From the NCBI RefSeq assembly GCF_000218685.1, contig NW_006763297.1:1144249-1208248 (forward strand): a stretch of 64,000 nucleotides of DNA. The letters are read 5' to 3'. Source of the stretch: Serpula lacrymans var. lacrymans S7.9. Lineage: Eukaryota; Basidiomycota; Agaricomycetes; Boletales; Serpulaceae. The notes below the pieces were generated by a model. The model was not told where the DNA came from and made no database searches. It saw nothing but the letters and a program-made list of their open reading frames with translations. Made by a program: the position numbers and the translations under genes. Below are positions 44,063 through 55,947 of the stretch, piece after piece; the first letter of the stretch is position 1; each line of letters starts with the position of its first letter.

Positions 44063-47000
44063 ATGGCAGCATCTTCATCACCTTCTACCAGTTCTGGTAA
44101 ACGTGCTAGTAGTTCCAAGCTTCTCAATGACTATGTTGGTATTTGAACGGTCTTATATGTCATGGATGAACTGAGATAGTGTGTATCAGCAACTTGGCGA
44201 CTCTCTTGGCAAAGGGGCGTTTGGACAAGTCTACCGTGAGCATGATGTGGACATGATTTAAAATCCTGGATTTATCTTACAATTATACATAAGGTGCTCT
44301 TAATTGGGCAACCGGAGAGACTGTTGCGGTGAAGGAGATACAACTGAGCAACATTCCGAAAGGCGAACTCGGTCAAATAATGGCAAGTGTTACTCCTGGA
44401 GATATCTCAATGTGATACCCTTGACAACTAACTGATGCAAATTTAGTCCGAAATCGATCTGCTTAAAAACTTGAATGTAGGTGTTTGCATTGTGACATCA
44501 AAGGACCTTAATACTTAGTACTTGTTGTTCTAGCACCCGAACATCGTAAAGTACAAAGGCTTCGTAAAGACTCGGGAATACCTTTACATCATACTCGAGC
44601 AAGTATTCCAATCTCTTGGAGTTTGTCTGTGACTTATGTTGTGCGTAGGTTCTGCGAGAATGGCTCTTTACACAATATTTGTAAACGTTTTGGGAAGTTT
44701 CCAGAAACTTTGGTTGCAGTGTACATCTCTCAGGTTTTAGAAGGCCTTGTATATCTGCACGATCAGGGTGTCATCCATCGAGATATCAAAGGGGCGAATA
44801 TCCTCACGAATAAGGATGGCTGTGTGAAGCTGGCAGATTTTGGTGTTGCTAGCTCTACGACGACTGGAGCTGTTAGTGATGATGCAGTAGTTGGAAGCCC
44901 TTATTGGAGTATGTATCCATTATCTTCCGAGCTGATGAGTTGTCTTCTGACGATCACCGCTATCGTCAGTGGCTCCCGAGGTCATTGAACAGTCAGGGGC
45001 AACAACGGCTTCAGACATCTGGTCAGTTTCTGACCTATCATATGCCATGCAATCCCCTGATTGTTATTCTTTATTTTAGGAGTGTGGGCTGCCTTGTCAT
45101 TGAACTCTTAGAGGGCAAGCCGCCATATCATTTTCTCGATCCCATGCCAGCCCTTTTCCGCATCGTGCAGGATGACTGTCCTCCGATACCAGATGGTGCC
45201 TCGCCTATAGTCAAAGACTTCTTACTCCATTGCTTTCAAAAGGACTGCAATCTGCGTATATCCGCCAAGAAGTTACTCAGACACCCCTGGATGATATCTG
45301 CTAGAAAGCAGATGAGTGGGCCTGCAACCAAACAAGGAAGAACCGCTCAAGGAAGTGAACAAGCAGATGGCGAAATCTCAAAAAGACCCCCAAGCAATTA
45401 TAATTACGACGAGGCTGTCTTGAAGGTTCAGGAATGGAACGAAGCACTTAAATGTAATTGTTTTCTCCATCCTTTACCATTAACATAAACTGAAGTTGTC
45501 ATGTCTCTTTCGATCAGCTCCGACTCGCCCTACTAAGCAGCGTGCGCGTCCCTCATTTTCTGATGCGCAACCGCCTTCTCCTACGCACGGTTCCAGTGAA
45601 AAACCTGGCGTTTCGCTTCTCCAACATTCAGTCCTTGGTCTACAGCCATCCACTTCCGCCAACTCTATTCTCAAGGGCCCTTCTGCTGCTAACGTTAAGG
45701 GTTCTGCGCCGCTCGGTCTAGTTGAAAAAATTCGTGAGCCTCTAGCTTTCGTCCTACAGCCGCCAGAAGAACAAACGGACAACTGGGATGATGATTTCGA
45801 AGAGGGTATTTCATTCACAAAGTTGCAAGGTGAGTGGCGATATCTCGAATTGTCATCACCATCGCCTGATTGTATTGTAGCCCTCGAAAAGACCGCATTG
45901 GAAGAAGAGAAACCCGAAGGTGAAGACAACGCCCAGACCATCAGACCGAACAGGAGTCCCGCAGGGCCAAGTACTATACCGCTGGCCAAGGCACCCTCGG
46001 CAGATATTGTTCCCATTGTCGAAGACTATTCCGACCTTGCTACCGAAGAGGACGAACAATGGCTGCAAGAAAAAGTAGCAGACTTCAAGGTAAATCTCTA
46101 GTCTATACTGTGTGATAATGTATTAAAGGGAGCTGGCAGATGAAGAACTCAGTTCGTCGTGGCCTGTTTCATCCAGACGACATCAAAATTCTTGGTCTTG
46201 CCCCTAGCTCTCCCGGCCCCATGTCAGCTCCATTACCTGGTCTTTCCAAGAAGTCTTCTCGGCCTTCCCTCAGTCCAATTAACCCCTCGGGTGGCCCGTC
46301 CATTGGACCAGCCTCAGCAGTCCGCACTCACTCTCGTTCTTCGTCATTTGTTGGTTCGGGGTCCAGCGGTTCAGGATCCTTTGGGCGTTCTGAGGCCAAG
46401 CGTATTGCCAGCCAGCCCGAGTTTGATAAGTATGCTGAGGAAGACGATGAAGATTATGACGATGTTTTCGGCAAGCCTAGTGGTGCCAGTAAGTATGCTT
46501 GGGGTTCAGCTTATTTTCACGTTACTGAAACTTTTTGATTAGCTATGGGGCAACCCATACAAACTTTGCAGTTGAATACGCGCTTATCTAATAAGTCATG
46601 GGTATGGTTCTATGTCTTGCTTGTCCTTGGTTCTTTCGTATTCACATTTAACGTCGTACAGCTGGGTGACGAGAATTCAGATGAGGACGATCCTTTCGCA
46701 GAGGTAGGCAATTGTCATATAATCAATATACATTTCATTTATCAAAACTTGTACTATTAGATTGATGAAGGTTTTGCTGAAGATGATCTGGAAGCAAATC
46801 TTCAGCGCGACAAGCATGCAAGGTTATCTAACATGGTCAACCAGCTGATTGACGAATTAACACCGTCAGCTCCTGATTTCCAACTTCGGGAAGCGTGTGA
46901 TCAACTCGTGAGCAAGACATCCAGTGGTATCATTAGTGTACTAACGCGGACTCTTCTCCAGATCAACATTATGACCGAATCCCCAGAAATGCAAATACAA

Positions 47001-48990
47001 TTGGTATCGGCTCATGGTATGCTTGCTATTTTAGAAGTGCTGGAGGCAAGGTGTTCTCGAGATGTAGTGATGAAATTGCTTCATATCATCAATCTAGTAA
47101 GCCCACTGTTTCTTGTTCTAAGGATGTTGTAACTGATGTTGATCACAGCTCGTAACGGCTGATCTTGGTTTCTTGGAGAGTTTTTGCTTGATAGGTGGTA
47201 TCCCCGTTATGATGGGTATGTTCCAAGAAGTAACGTATGTCGCAGTTTTCTCAAAGTTGGTTGTTTGCAGGCTTCACCTCGAAGAAGTATCCCTCAGAAA
47301 TTCGGCTAGAAGCCTCCAACTTTATTCGACTTCTTTGTCACACTTCTGTACTCACTTTGCAAATGTTCATCTCGTAAGTGTAGTTACTACCTCGGAATTG
47401 TTTTGTCTGCTTAATTTTGTGTAGGTGTCGAGGCCTCAAAGTTTTGGTGGACCTTCTTGACGAGGACTATACCGAACAGACCGATCTCGTAGTGCATGCC
47501 TTGAATGGCATTGGCAGCGTGTTCGAGCTTCAGAGCCCCACTACTAAGAATGATTTCTGCCGTATGTTTATTCGAGAAGGTCTCCTTGATCCTCTATCTT
47601 CGGCCCTGCTCAATGTAATGGGCAACCAGGGTGAAACTGCAGGAGAGATGAAGTACAAAATCATTCAGATCTTACTCGTCTTTTCTCAAGTCACACAAAG
47701 TGACATTCACGTGCGGAACGCGATGGGCACTCGTAAAATTGTTAGACGTGAGCCTTGCATTCTCGTACGTCACGTTCAGAAGACTTATAACTATACATAG
47801 GTTTACTGCGTGCATGCGAGTTGCTTGAACCAGAATGTCTGGTTCAGATGTTGAAAGCGGTCAAGCACCTTTCGATGAATGCTACCTTGCTGGATGTGCT
47901 ACAAAATGCCAATGCAATCGAGATCCTAACCAAACTTCTCGACGAGCAAAGTGTAGGACCACATAGCACGGTATGTGGTGTTCGATCTTATACGTTATAT
48001 ATTTCAAAAGTCATTGAACGAGCACTATATACTCAGGAAATATCGAATCACATATTCCAGACTTGCTACAATTTATGTCGCTTGAATAAGTCAAGACAGG
48101 AAGAAGCTGCTCAAGCAGGAATCATCCCATGTCTGAAGCGCGTTATCGAGACAAGCTCGCCGCTGAAACAATTTGCTCTGCCAATTCTTTGTGATCTCGC
48201 AAGTGCTGGAAAGAGCTGCCGGACACTACTCTGGCAGCATGATGGTTTAGCTCTGTATCTGAAACTTTTGGAAGATCCATACTTTCAAGTCAGCGCTCTC
48301 GAGGCTATTTTATCCTGGTGAGCTAATATGGCGTATGCCCTAAATAAGAGTTACTAACGCAAACTATGTCGGGGTAGGTTACAAGATGAGACAGCTAGAC
48401 TTGAAGACGAACTTTTGAAAAACGAGTCGCTCGAAGCTTTACTCAAATGTTTCGTCACAGCCAAAGCCAATTCTTTCGAAAACTTACTCGATCCTTTGCT
48501 GAAAATCTGTCGTATTTCCACCAGTGTCACAATTGGTATCGCTAAATCACAGTTTTTCAAACGGGTCATCGACAGACTTAGCCATAGTCGCGCTGTCGTG
48601 AGGTTGAACCTCCTTCGTATCCTGCGCACGGTCTGTGACGTGCATCCTAATCGGGCCATACTCGTGGAGCGCTATGGGTTGCACGAGATTGTGTTGAGAT
48701 TAAGTAAAGACGATGGGGCGGTACTCGTGCGAGAGTTGGCCAGGGAGATACTTCCCGCGCTTGCGCCTGCGTTGAAACCTGCATCTGGAAGGTCTATGTT
48801 ACTGAAAGGAGGCGATACTCCAAAAAGCATAGCACCTAAAAAGGCCAGAAGAACAGCATCAGAGACGTCGGTCATGAGCCCCAGTGTTGGATTGGAGAGA
48901 GGATTGAGTTCGACGAGACTGGGAGACAAGTCGAGAACCTCGAGGTTGAAGCTGGGCGACATCGCTTGGCAATCAGGTAATCGGAAGTAG
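44063..48990 (+). CDS. sepH: SepH/Cdc7-type septation kinase, very large, many exons
   Basis: STE-family kinase of the septation initiation / mitotic exit network that triggers septum formation after mitosis. It starts [20 protein letters not shown]. The first intron ends before YQ-like [18 protein letters not shown] (P-loop). Then come [12 protein letters not shown] (ATP lysine), [17 protein letters not shown] (catalytic loop), [13 protein letters not shown] (DFG) and [18 protein letters not shown] Ser-rich disordered centre follows. The long C-terminal half is armadillo/HEAT-like and helical, with stretches such as [18 protein letters not shown] and [13 protein letters not shown]. The basic tail ends [11 protein letters not shown] at 48990. 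This domain order (N-terminal kinase, C-terminal ARM/HEAT) is diagnostic of SepH/Cdc7. I saw no frame break. Confidence 0.93.
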
Positions 48991-49257
48991 GAGTGGTTTT
49001 TGGTCTTTGTCGTATGTAGTTCGACAACCTGGGTACTTGTTTTTTCATCCTCTTGTTTCATTCACTTTTTGTCGTTGTTTTAGCATTCACATTGCATCAC
49101 TCATTTGCACATTGCTTATATATTCCACCCACTAATTATATGCATAATCAACTTCGGCGGTATGAAAGAATAAAATATTATCATAACCAATATATAATCT
49201 GAAAGATACGTGTGAGCAGTAGTTGATGATGACAAGTAGAGTAAACAGACATCTGGT

Positions 49258-50145
49258 CTACTTCCGCGTGAACGGAACCTGGAACCCTGATAGCAGAGCT
49301 CTGGCCCGGTTTTGAGCACCAATGCCCTCTGCATTGGTGACAAAATGTATGTGCATGCCGTATGACTTCGGGTACGAATCCAAGTTGACCTCTATTTGGG
49401 GGAAAAGACCCATTGCCTCTGGCGGCAATCCAAAAGAGACCACACCAGAGACAGCACTAGGAGAATTCATAGTTGAGGATGCAGGAGGCATGACAATCCC
49501 GGAGAACTCCCGTAACCGCGGAAAGACGAACTCCACCAAAGTACCCAAGAAGTCGTACATCTTTGGGCCTTTGAGCTCTACTTTGACACCGAGAGGGATA
49601 CCCGGCCGAATCCAACCACCAACCGTCTTTATGCCCTTCACAATCTGAACACCCTCGCTCGTGTGCCGACCTCCACCAAATTGCGTCTCTCCCGAGAGAG
49701 CCTTGAACGCAGCAAGAGCGCCGAGCAGACTGCTTCTGTTGGTGATAGACTCCTTCACCATACTATGAATGGATATCTTCTCCAACTGGACCACGTTCTC
49801 GGATGTCGTTGGAGGCGCCGGCTTCTTTCCTAGCTGGGAGCCACCGACGGGAGGATTGTGACGGTTTTTTGTGTAGGGGTCATTGGGGTCGTAAGTCAGA
49901 CGGATTTGACGCGGTGGTGGACGTGGACCAGACTCATGGAAATAAGTCATGTACATTAGGTCATCCTGGAGGGTAGTGTGATAGTGATCTGCAAGTCGAC
50001 ATTGGTGTGTATCGCGGACAAGAACATTGACGTGAGGTATTGGAAGACCGTTCTCGTCGCGCTTGAGGGCTTTGCGAATTTTTGGAGGTTTTCGAAACGC
50101 GCGTACGGCTTGCGCTGTCTGAGCGACTCGGGCTGCTGCACTCAT
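49258..50145 (-). CDS. MRPL7: Mitochondrial ribosomal protein uL5m, 295 aa, single exon
   Basis: Large-subunit mitoribosome protein of the uL5 family. The ATG at 50145 gives MSAAARVAQTAQAVRAFRKP, a basic presequence-like start. Family marks are QLEKISIHSMVKESITNRSS, GRHTSEGVQIVKGIKTVGGW, IRPGIPLGVKVELKG, MYDFLGTLVEFVFPRLREF and a C-terminal HIHFVTNAEG. It is intronless, unlike its neighbours, and lies tail to tail with the septation kinase (about 270 bases apart). Confidence 0.93.
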   Translation of the reverse strand: MSAAARVAQTAQAVRAFRKPPKIRKALKRDENGLPIPHVNVLVRDTHQCRLADHYHTTLQDDLMYMTYFHESGPRPPPRQIRLTYDPNDPYTKNRHNPPVGGSQLGKKPAPPTTSENVVQLEKISIHSMVKESITNRSSLLGALAAFKALSGETQFGGGRHTSEGVQIVKGIKTVGGWIRPGIPLGVKVELKGPKMYDFLGTLVEFVFPRLREFSGIVMPPASSTMNSPSAVSGVVSFGLPPEAMGLFPQIEVNLDSYPKSYGMHIHFVTNAEGIGAQNRARALLSGFQVPFTRK

Positions 50146-50631
50146 CTGAAGACAACAGAACGTTTCTGTGAGTCCACAGTAAGCGTTGCAGACGAAGAAC
50201 TCACCTTTGCTGAGGTAGCTTATCCTGGAGCTGAGCTGTAGAAAATGCGGTTGTTTGGTTGAGAATGCAGATAGCCAAATAGCGGAAGGTGAATAAAGAA
50301 TGTGACGTAAAATAACGAAAATACGCTAGAAGTAGATGCAAATTACCTTTTGTGGCCGAGAAGACGTGGGGATAATAGGAATTTGAGGCTAAATAGTCCG
50401 AAAATGGACATGCCGCGTCTTTGTTTGGTAGGAATCCAATAGAAATTGCTGTTCGGGTAGGGAGAGGAAGGTTAGGGTTACATCCTGTAGCTGACCGCTC
50501 GCTTGAGGAAACTTGCACTTCTCCCTCCGCTGTTTCTGCTGAGCCTTGGCCATCCTCAGCGTCTCCTTTTGCCTTTCGGCGACGATATCTTTTAATTATT
50601 TTTCTTTTGGTTCATTTCCTTTTACTTTCGC
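50146..50631. other. Divergent intergenic region
   Basis: About 490 bases between uL5m (minus) and the Ser/Pro-rich gene (plus). Presumed shared promoter region. No motif singled out. Confidence 0.5.
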
Positions 50632-52586
50632 ATGGCTTTAACTGCGACAGCGCAATCAGCTTTGCCATCATGGGACGAGACCATTGTACCAGCCCTGCGC
50701 AAACGTACGTACCAAAAAGACTTATCTAGATCATGGCACATGCTTACAATGCGTGGTCTGATCCCATTGTCTCATAGGCTTAGAAGGCGAAAGTCGCATT
50801 TTATCCAAGCGCATGTCAGTTGCCTCTATTTCTTCTGTGGACGAAGCATCTAGGACTAGTTATCACTCCGCTACCGATTCAAGTTTGCGAGAACATACGT
50901 ACAGTCCAAAACATTCCTCGGATACAAAGAAAACCACCGCAATACCCAAGCCGACCCCTCAACAATCTCGCGTCACTCCTGACGGTCGCTCCGAAACCTC
51001 TGTAAACTCCCACCGTGTCAACGGCATATCTTCTTCACGAACTCCCTCATATAAGCGCACCCGCACTTATTCTCAAACATATTCCTACGAAACCTCCCCA
51101 CCGAATGGTCACATGAACGGCGTGGCCTTACCAACTCCAGAGTCATCAAGGCCAACCTCACCTAGGACCTCTGATGTAAAGCCTACTCGCATACCAGTCG
51201 TATCGCGAGGAAGGACTACGAGTACATCCAGTCACGCATATAGTATAACCAATAGGAGCGATAGTAGAAATGGTTACAGTCCTTACCAACCTCCCACACC
51301 CGAGACTTCTCCGGATCTTTGGGCGGTCGAGGAAGTGGAGTCATCGAATATTTCTCTTTCCGCTACTTCTATTCCAGGTCGACAGCGATCAGGGATCTTG
51401 AATGAACCGGCTCCATTTAACCCAAGTTCGCTAACATCTTCTAGTGTTTCTCAGCCATATGACACACTTCACGAGGATACAACTCTTGTTGCCAGACCAT
51501 CTACCGACTCCGAAGAACGACCTTTTGAGCATTGGTACCGAGGCGACGTCCATAGGAACGGCGGGGTAGGAGAATTGCGTGTTGGAAAGCGCTTGGAGAT
51601 GCTTGACATCGCGAACTACGGGCATACTCTACGGAAAGCATCCAAGGGCCATGTATCAAGGGCGAATGCACCTCTAGCTGAGGCAGGTACAAGACGCAAG
51701 AGAGCTGATAGCATTTCCGGCCTCGGTGCCCGCGAGAGCTTTTATCTCGACGACGAACGCGCGCAGGAAGCAGCAATGGTCCTCGACGAAAGTCCGTTGA
51801 CGGACGTAGAAGGCGACGAAGGCGGTGATATATCAGATTCAGAGAGGGCTCGAGATTCATATAGTCCCACTCTCGTAAATTCCAGTGCATTTTCATCTTC
51901 AACACCAATGTTGTCAAATGGGAATGGCTCTCGAAGTGCAACGCCAACGACGTCTAGGACACTAACGCGCCAAGATGTGACTCCTACACGTATTCCCGTT
52001 GCACGACAACAATCGGAGCCTCTTCGATCTGCTACTCCAACGCACGCTCCACGAATGGGCTCTGAACCCCCATCGCGCCCTTCCATGTCCGCTTCCCCGT
52101 CACGTATGAAGATGCCCTCTCGCGCTCCCCACCAATCGCAGGCTATGTCACAAGTTCAAACGCAATCGCAAACTGGCAATCAGAAACGCCGAGCAAAAAG
52201 CCCAGCCACGCCCTCACCAACGTCTGCATCGAAGAAATCGAAAACGAAGGCTAAGCCTCCATCTGCCACAGCAAGACGGAAGGCAGAAGAACTCAATCGA
52301 CGATCGGTTGCTGAGTATCCTGCGCCAGTCGGAGAAGATATGGAAGATGCGATTCCGTCATGGACACAGCCAGTGAAGTCTGGGAATTGGGACGAGGTCA
52401 GTGAATTTTGTATCTATGTCTTATTTATGGTCTACTTCGTCGTTCCATATCCGGTCGTTGAGCTAACTTATAATTTGTATTTCTAATCTAGGTAGTATTG
52501 CCTGTAGTTGCGCGGAAAAAAGGCCTGGATGGTCAATACGAACAAGCCGACGGTAGCCCACGACCGAAGGCATCAATGACTAAAGT
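50632..52586 (+). CDS. Unrecognised Ser/Pro-rich basidiomycete protein, 3' part lost in gap
   Basis: Exon 1 from ATG 50632 (MALTATAQSALPSWDETIVP) joins across an intron (50706 to about 50779) to RLEGESRILSKRMSVASISS, then a long open exon to about 52395. Another intron leads to VVLPVVARKKGLDGQYEQAD, which runs into the N gap. The protein is mostly disordered: Ser, Thr, Pro and Arg rich, with a basic stretch (KKSKTKAKPPSATARRK) that could be a nuclear or microtubule-binding patch. A more ordered acidic piece is RPFEHWYRGDVHRNGGVGEL. I do not recognise a family. The end is unknown. Confidence 0.75.
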
Positions 52587-53467
52587 NNNNNNNNNNNNNN
52601 NNNNNNNNNNNNNNNNNNNNNNNNNNNNNNNNNNNNNNNNNNNNNNNNNNNNNNNNNNNNNNNNNNNNNNNNNNNNNNNNNNNNNNNNNNNNNNNNNNNN
52701 NNNNNNNNNNNNNNNNNNNNNNNNNNNNNNNNNNNNNNNNNNNNNNNNNNNNNNNNNNNNNNNNNNNNNNNNNNNNNNNNNNNNNNNNNNNNNNNNNNNN
52801 NNNNNNNNNNNNNNNNNNNNNNNNNNNNNNNNNNNNNNNNNNNNNNNNNNNNNNNNNNNNNNNNNNNNNNNNNNNNNNNNNNNNNNNNNNNNNNNNNNNN
52901 NNNNNNNNNNNNNNNNNNNNNNNNNNNNNNNNNNNNNNNNNNNNNNNNNNNNNNNNNNNNNNNNNNNNNNNNNNNNNNNNNNNNNNNNNNNNNNNNNNNN
53001 NNNNNNNNNNNNNNNNNNNNNNNNNNNNNNNNNNNNNNNNNNNNNNNNNNNNNNNNNNNNNNNNNNNNNNNNNNNNNNNNNNNNNNNNNNNNNNNNNNNN
53101 NNNNNNNNNNNNNNNNNNNNNNNNNNNNNNNNNNNNNNNNNNNNNNNNNNNNNNNNNNNNNNNNNNNNNNNNNNNNNNNNNNNNNNNNNNNNNNNNNNNN
53201 NNNNNNNNNNNNNNNNNNNNNNNNNNNNNNNNNNNNNNNNNNNNNNNNNNNNNNNNNNNNNNNNNNNNNNNNNNNNNNNNNNNNNNNNNNNNNNNNNNNN
53301 NNNNNNNNNNNNNNNNNNNNNNNNNNNNNNNNNNNNNNNNNNNNNNNNNNNNNNNNNNNNNNNNNNNNNNNNNNNNNNNNNNNNNNNNNNNNNNNNNNNN
53401 NNNNNNNNNNNNNNNNNNNNNNNNNNNNNNNNNNNNNNNNNNNNNNNNNNNNNNNNNNNNNNNNNNN
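52587..53467. other. Assembly gap (881 Ns)
   Basis: A run of N between the Ser/Pro-rich gene and the stop of the M64 peptidase gene. Its real length is uncertain. Confidence 1.
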
Positions 53468-53470
53468 GTG

Positions 53471-55767
53471 TCAATGAGCGGATCTACTCGCCGTCAGCCA
53501 ACCTTGATCATCCTTTCTGACTTCGTTCGTTGAAAACACAATGTCAATATCGTATGACAGCATATCATCATCCACTTCTATTCTCGTTTGGTTAGTGAAT
53601 TGTTCCAAGGTAGTCCCACCTGTCGACCATGTTATTTTATAACTCTCTGTGAAGCCGATTGTATTGTGCCTTAATTGTGCCAATGGGACAAGATCAAGTT
53701 CGAGAACCTTCTTCCACAATTGATCTGTGCTCGAGTCGACTTCTGATGCGGATTTCATTATGCAACTTTCGCGGACGTTGTCGATGAGATCCACGCGCTT
53801 AAGCAGGGAGAGCCATAGGCCTTCCAAGCAGACCTTGCAAAAGTTGGGATATGTAACGCTACGCATAAGACAGCCTTCATAAGTCGGCCGATAGGTCGTC
53901 TCGTTGTTGAGATCGAATCTGAACATGGTTTCATAAGCACCGTAGAGGTTTTTTTAGATATTAGAGGATACTTGCGTCGGGAAAGCACCATAATATCCGA
54001 TACCACTATTGAATCTGTCGAAAAGATATAAGGTGATTGAAGGCCGTGAATCACAGATGGACCTACTCAGAGTCATCACCAAATTCCAAGATTTCCACGC
54101 TGCAGAGTTGAGCTTGCCCTTGAGTGTTTTCATTCTTCAAAATGAACTGTAGCTCATGATCGCCTTCGCTCAGAGCGCTATACCCGGCTAAGTTATAGTG
54201 CCATCGGTCGATACCTATATCCTGCCTCGGAGGAGTCCATCCGAGATTGGCCCCATCAAGTAAGACATCCAAGTCTTTCTCTTCGGGCACACCAGAAAGT
54301 GAGAACTTCACTAGATATTGGCTGTACTGGCCGGATGAAGTGAAATTGGTCGAAAAAGGGGTGGTGGTGTTTAGCAATGTCCAAGGGTAAGCTTGTAAGG
54401 GTGAGACAGAGCGCTCTTCGCGTGGTGGAGTGTCAGGATCAGACAGCCAGTGCGACCATGTCACCGAGGATAGAGTGTCTGCGGCGTTAACACCAAAGTA
54501 AGCAAATCCGCCATCATACTCTTCTCCAACGTCAATAATAGAATGACCGAGTTCGTGTCTGAGGACTAAAGCCCCGTTGGCTAGAGATGACGTGATAGTC
54601 CTAAAAAGAGGTTATATGATTGGGGACGTCTGCAGATTCACGAGACTAACGTGAATTCACCGCCCAGTCCTAATTTATATCGTTTCATCTCGGAAAGAAT
54701 CAGAAAGTTTGATCACTCACCTCCATAGAGTGGGTCGTTTCCTCACCATGTCATAATTGATGTCAATATAAGCATAGATGCTGACTACATAGTGCATCTT
54801 CACCTAACAAGATGGCATAGTCACATTTGTCTTGCAGTGACTCGCATGCAGCAAGAGCAGTATCGGGTTTGCTGGAGTATAAGCCTCTCAATTCGGTTCC
54901 ATCGCGGTAAAGACCAAAAGGAGTGCTGAGAGACATGTTAATAATAATAATCACAGTCTATCTTGACGCATCTTACTCACTCCTTTGGTTTACCCCCTAC
55001 ACCCACTCCGCTCTGTACCAATGATACGATTAACTTGTGAACACTGATACGACAAAAAATCTTGCTACCTCTTTGCTGGGTGAGAAGGCAGCCCAGAAGT
55101 TGAGAAGAGGTTTGACCGTATAGAATGTCTGGTTTGCGGAGACATCCTGTGCCAGTCTTGTTGCGTCTTCGATAAATTTATTATATTCCTCTTCAGTGTC
55201 TGCATTGAACATGTTCCAATTCAATACGAAATCTACATAGATAAGGTACGTACACCCATCGGAGAAGAAAACAAGATCTACACGATTGCTAGAGGGCCCA
55301 GAAGTGATCAGGCTGGACACTTGGAGAGGTGGAGGTTCGACCCCAGAACGAAGACCTTGTTCATGCTGCTGAGGTGCCAGAATCACTTGGGAAGGGCCAC
55401 CAGCGCCGTTGTGAGACATACCAGCTGATGATGTCCTTATTTCACCGTGTAAAGAAGCATGATTAGAGCATTCTATCTGCACCTGTGCTAACAGAATACC
55501 CTCGTCCATAGAAATTAACCGCAATATTTCACCTAATTCTCCGGCAGACTCTACCGAGGATAGTTCGCGAATATACCCAGTGCCGTTGCATGAGATGCCT
55601 TTGTGTTTCTGTGTCTTTTGCAGAGACATAAAAGCACAGTGGCCTTCTTCGAGATTGTCACGCCAGAGAAGAAGTTCATAGGGAGCAGTTTGCTGAGAGC
55701 ATTGTGCCGCAATACAGAGCTTGAGAACTGAAAGAAAGGGCACGAAATAGATGAAAATGCCGAGCAT
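53471..55767 (-). CDS. M64-family (IgA-peptidase-like) secreted metallopeptidase, with in-frame stop
   Basis: The ATG at 55767 gives MLGIFIYFVPFLSVLKLCIA, a signal peptide. Conserved M64 landmarks are RVDLVFFSDG joined to YTEEEYNKFIEDA, VKPLLNFWAAF and TPFGLYRDGTELRGLYSSKP. The zinc site LVLRHELGHSIIDVGEEYDG carries HExxH plus the downstream acidic ligand. Then come YNLAGYSALSEGDHELQF and a C-terminal CLMRSVTYPNFCKVCLEG. Two successive microexons (54741-54721, 21 nt; 54669-54651, 19 nt) precede the zinc-site exon. The frame has a TAA at 53954-53956, between GYYGAFPTQVSSNI and KNLYGAYETMFRFD, with the same frame resuming at once. If real, this cuts off the last ~160 residues but leaves the catalytic centre. 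Last codon TCA (minus TGA) at 53471, just beside the gap. Confidence 0.85.
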
Positions 55768-55947
55768 GTATCCCCACACAAACTGTCAGTATATACTAGG
55801 TGTAGTAGGACTACAGGAAGGTTCCAGTTCAAGCCTTGGACGTCTGTCTCGCTGCTGGCACAAGTGAGCAAATATGCGAAAACAAATGCCCGATTTGCTC
55901 TCTGGTATGCGCCTCAAGCAGAAGAAAACTGAGTTCTATCCTTAACA

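Noticed and set aside
52498..53520. ORFs spanning the N gap on both strands
   Set aside because: Mostly unknown residues; an artefact of translating Ns.
53900..53965. U12-type intron (gtatcctc donor) to explain the M64 stop
   Set aside because: The donor resembles U12 consensus, but the only acceptor leads to the wrong phase, and U12 introns are not expected in most basidiomycetes.
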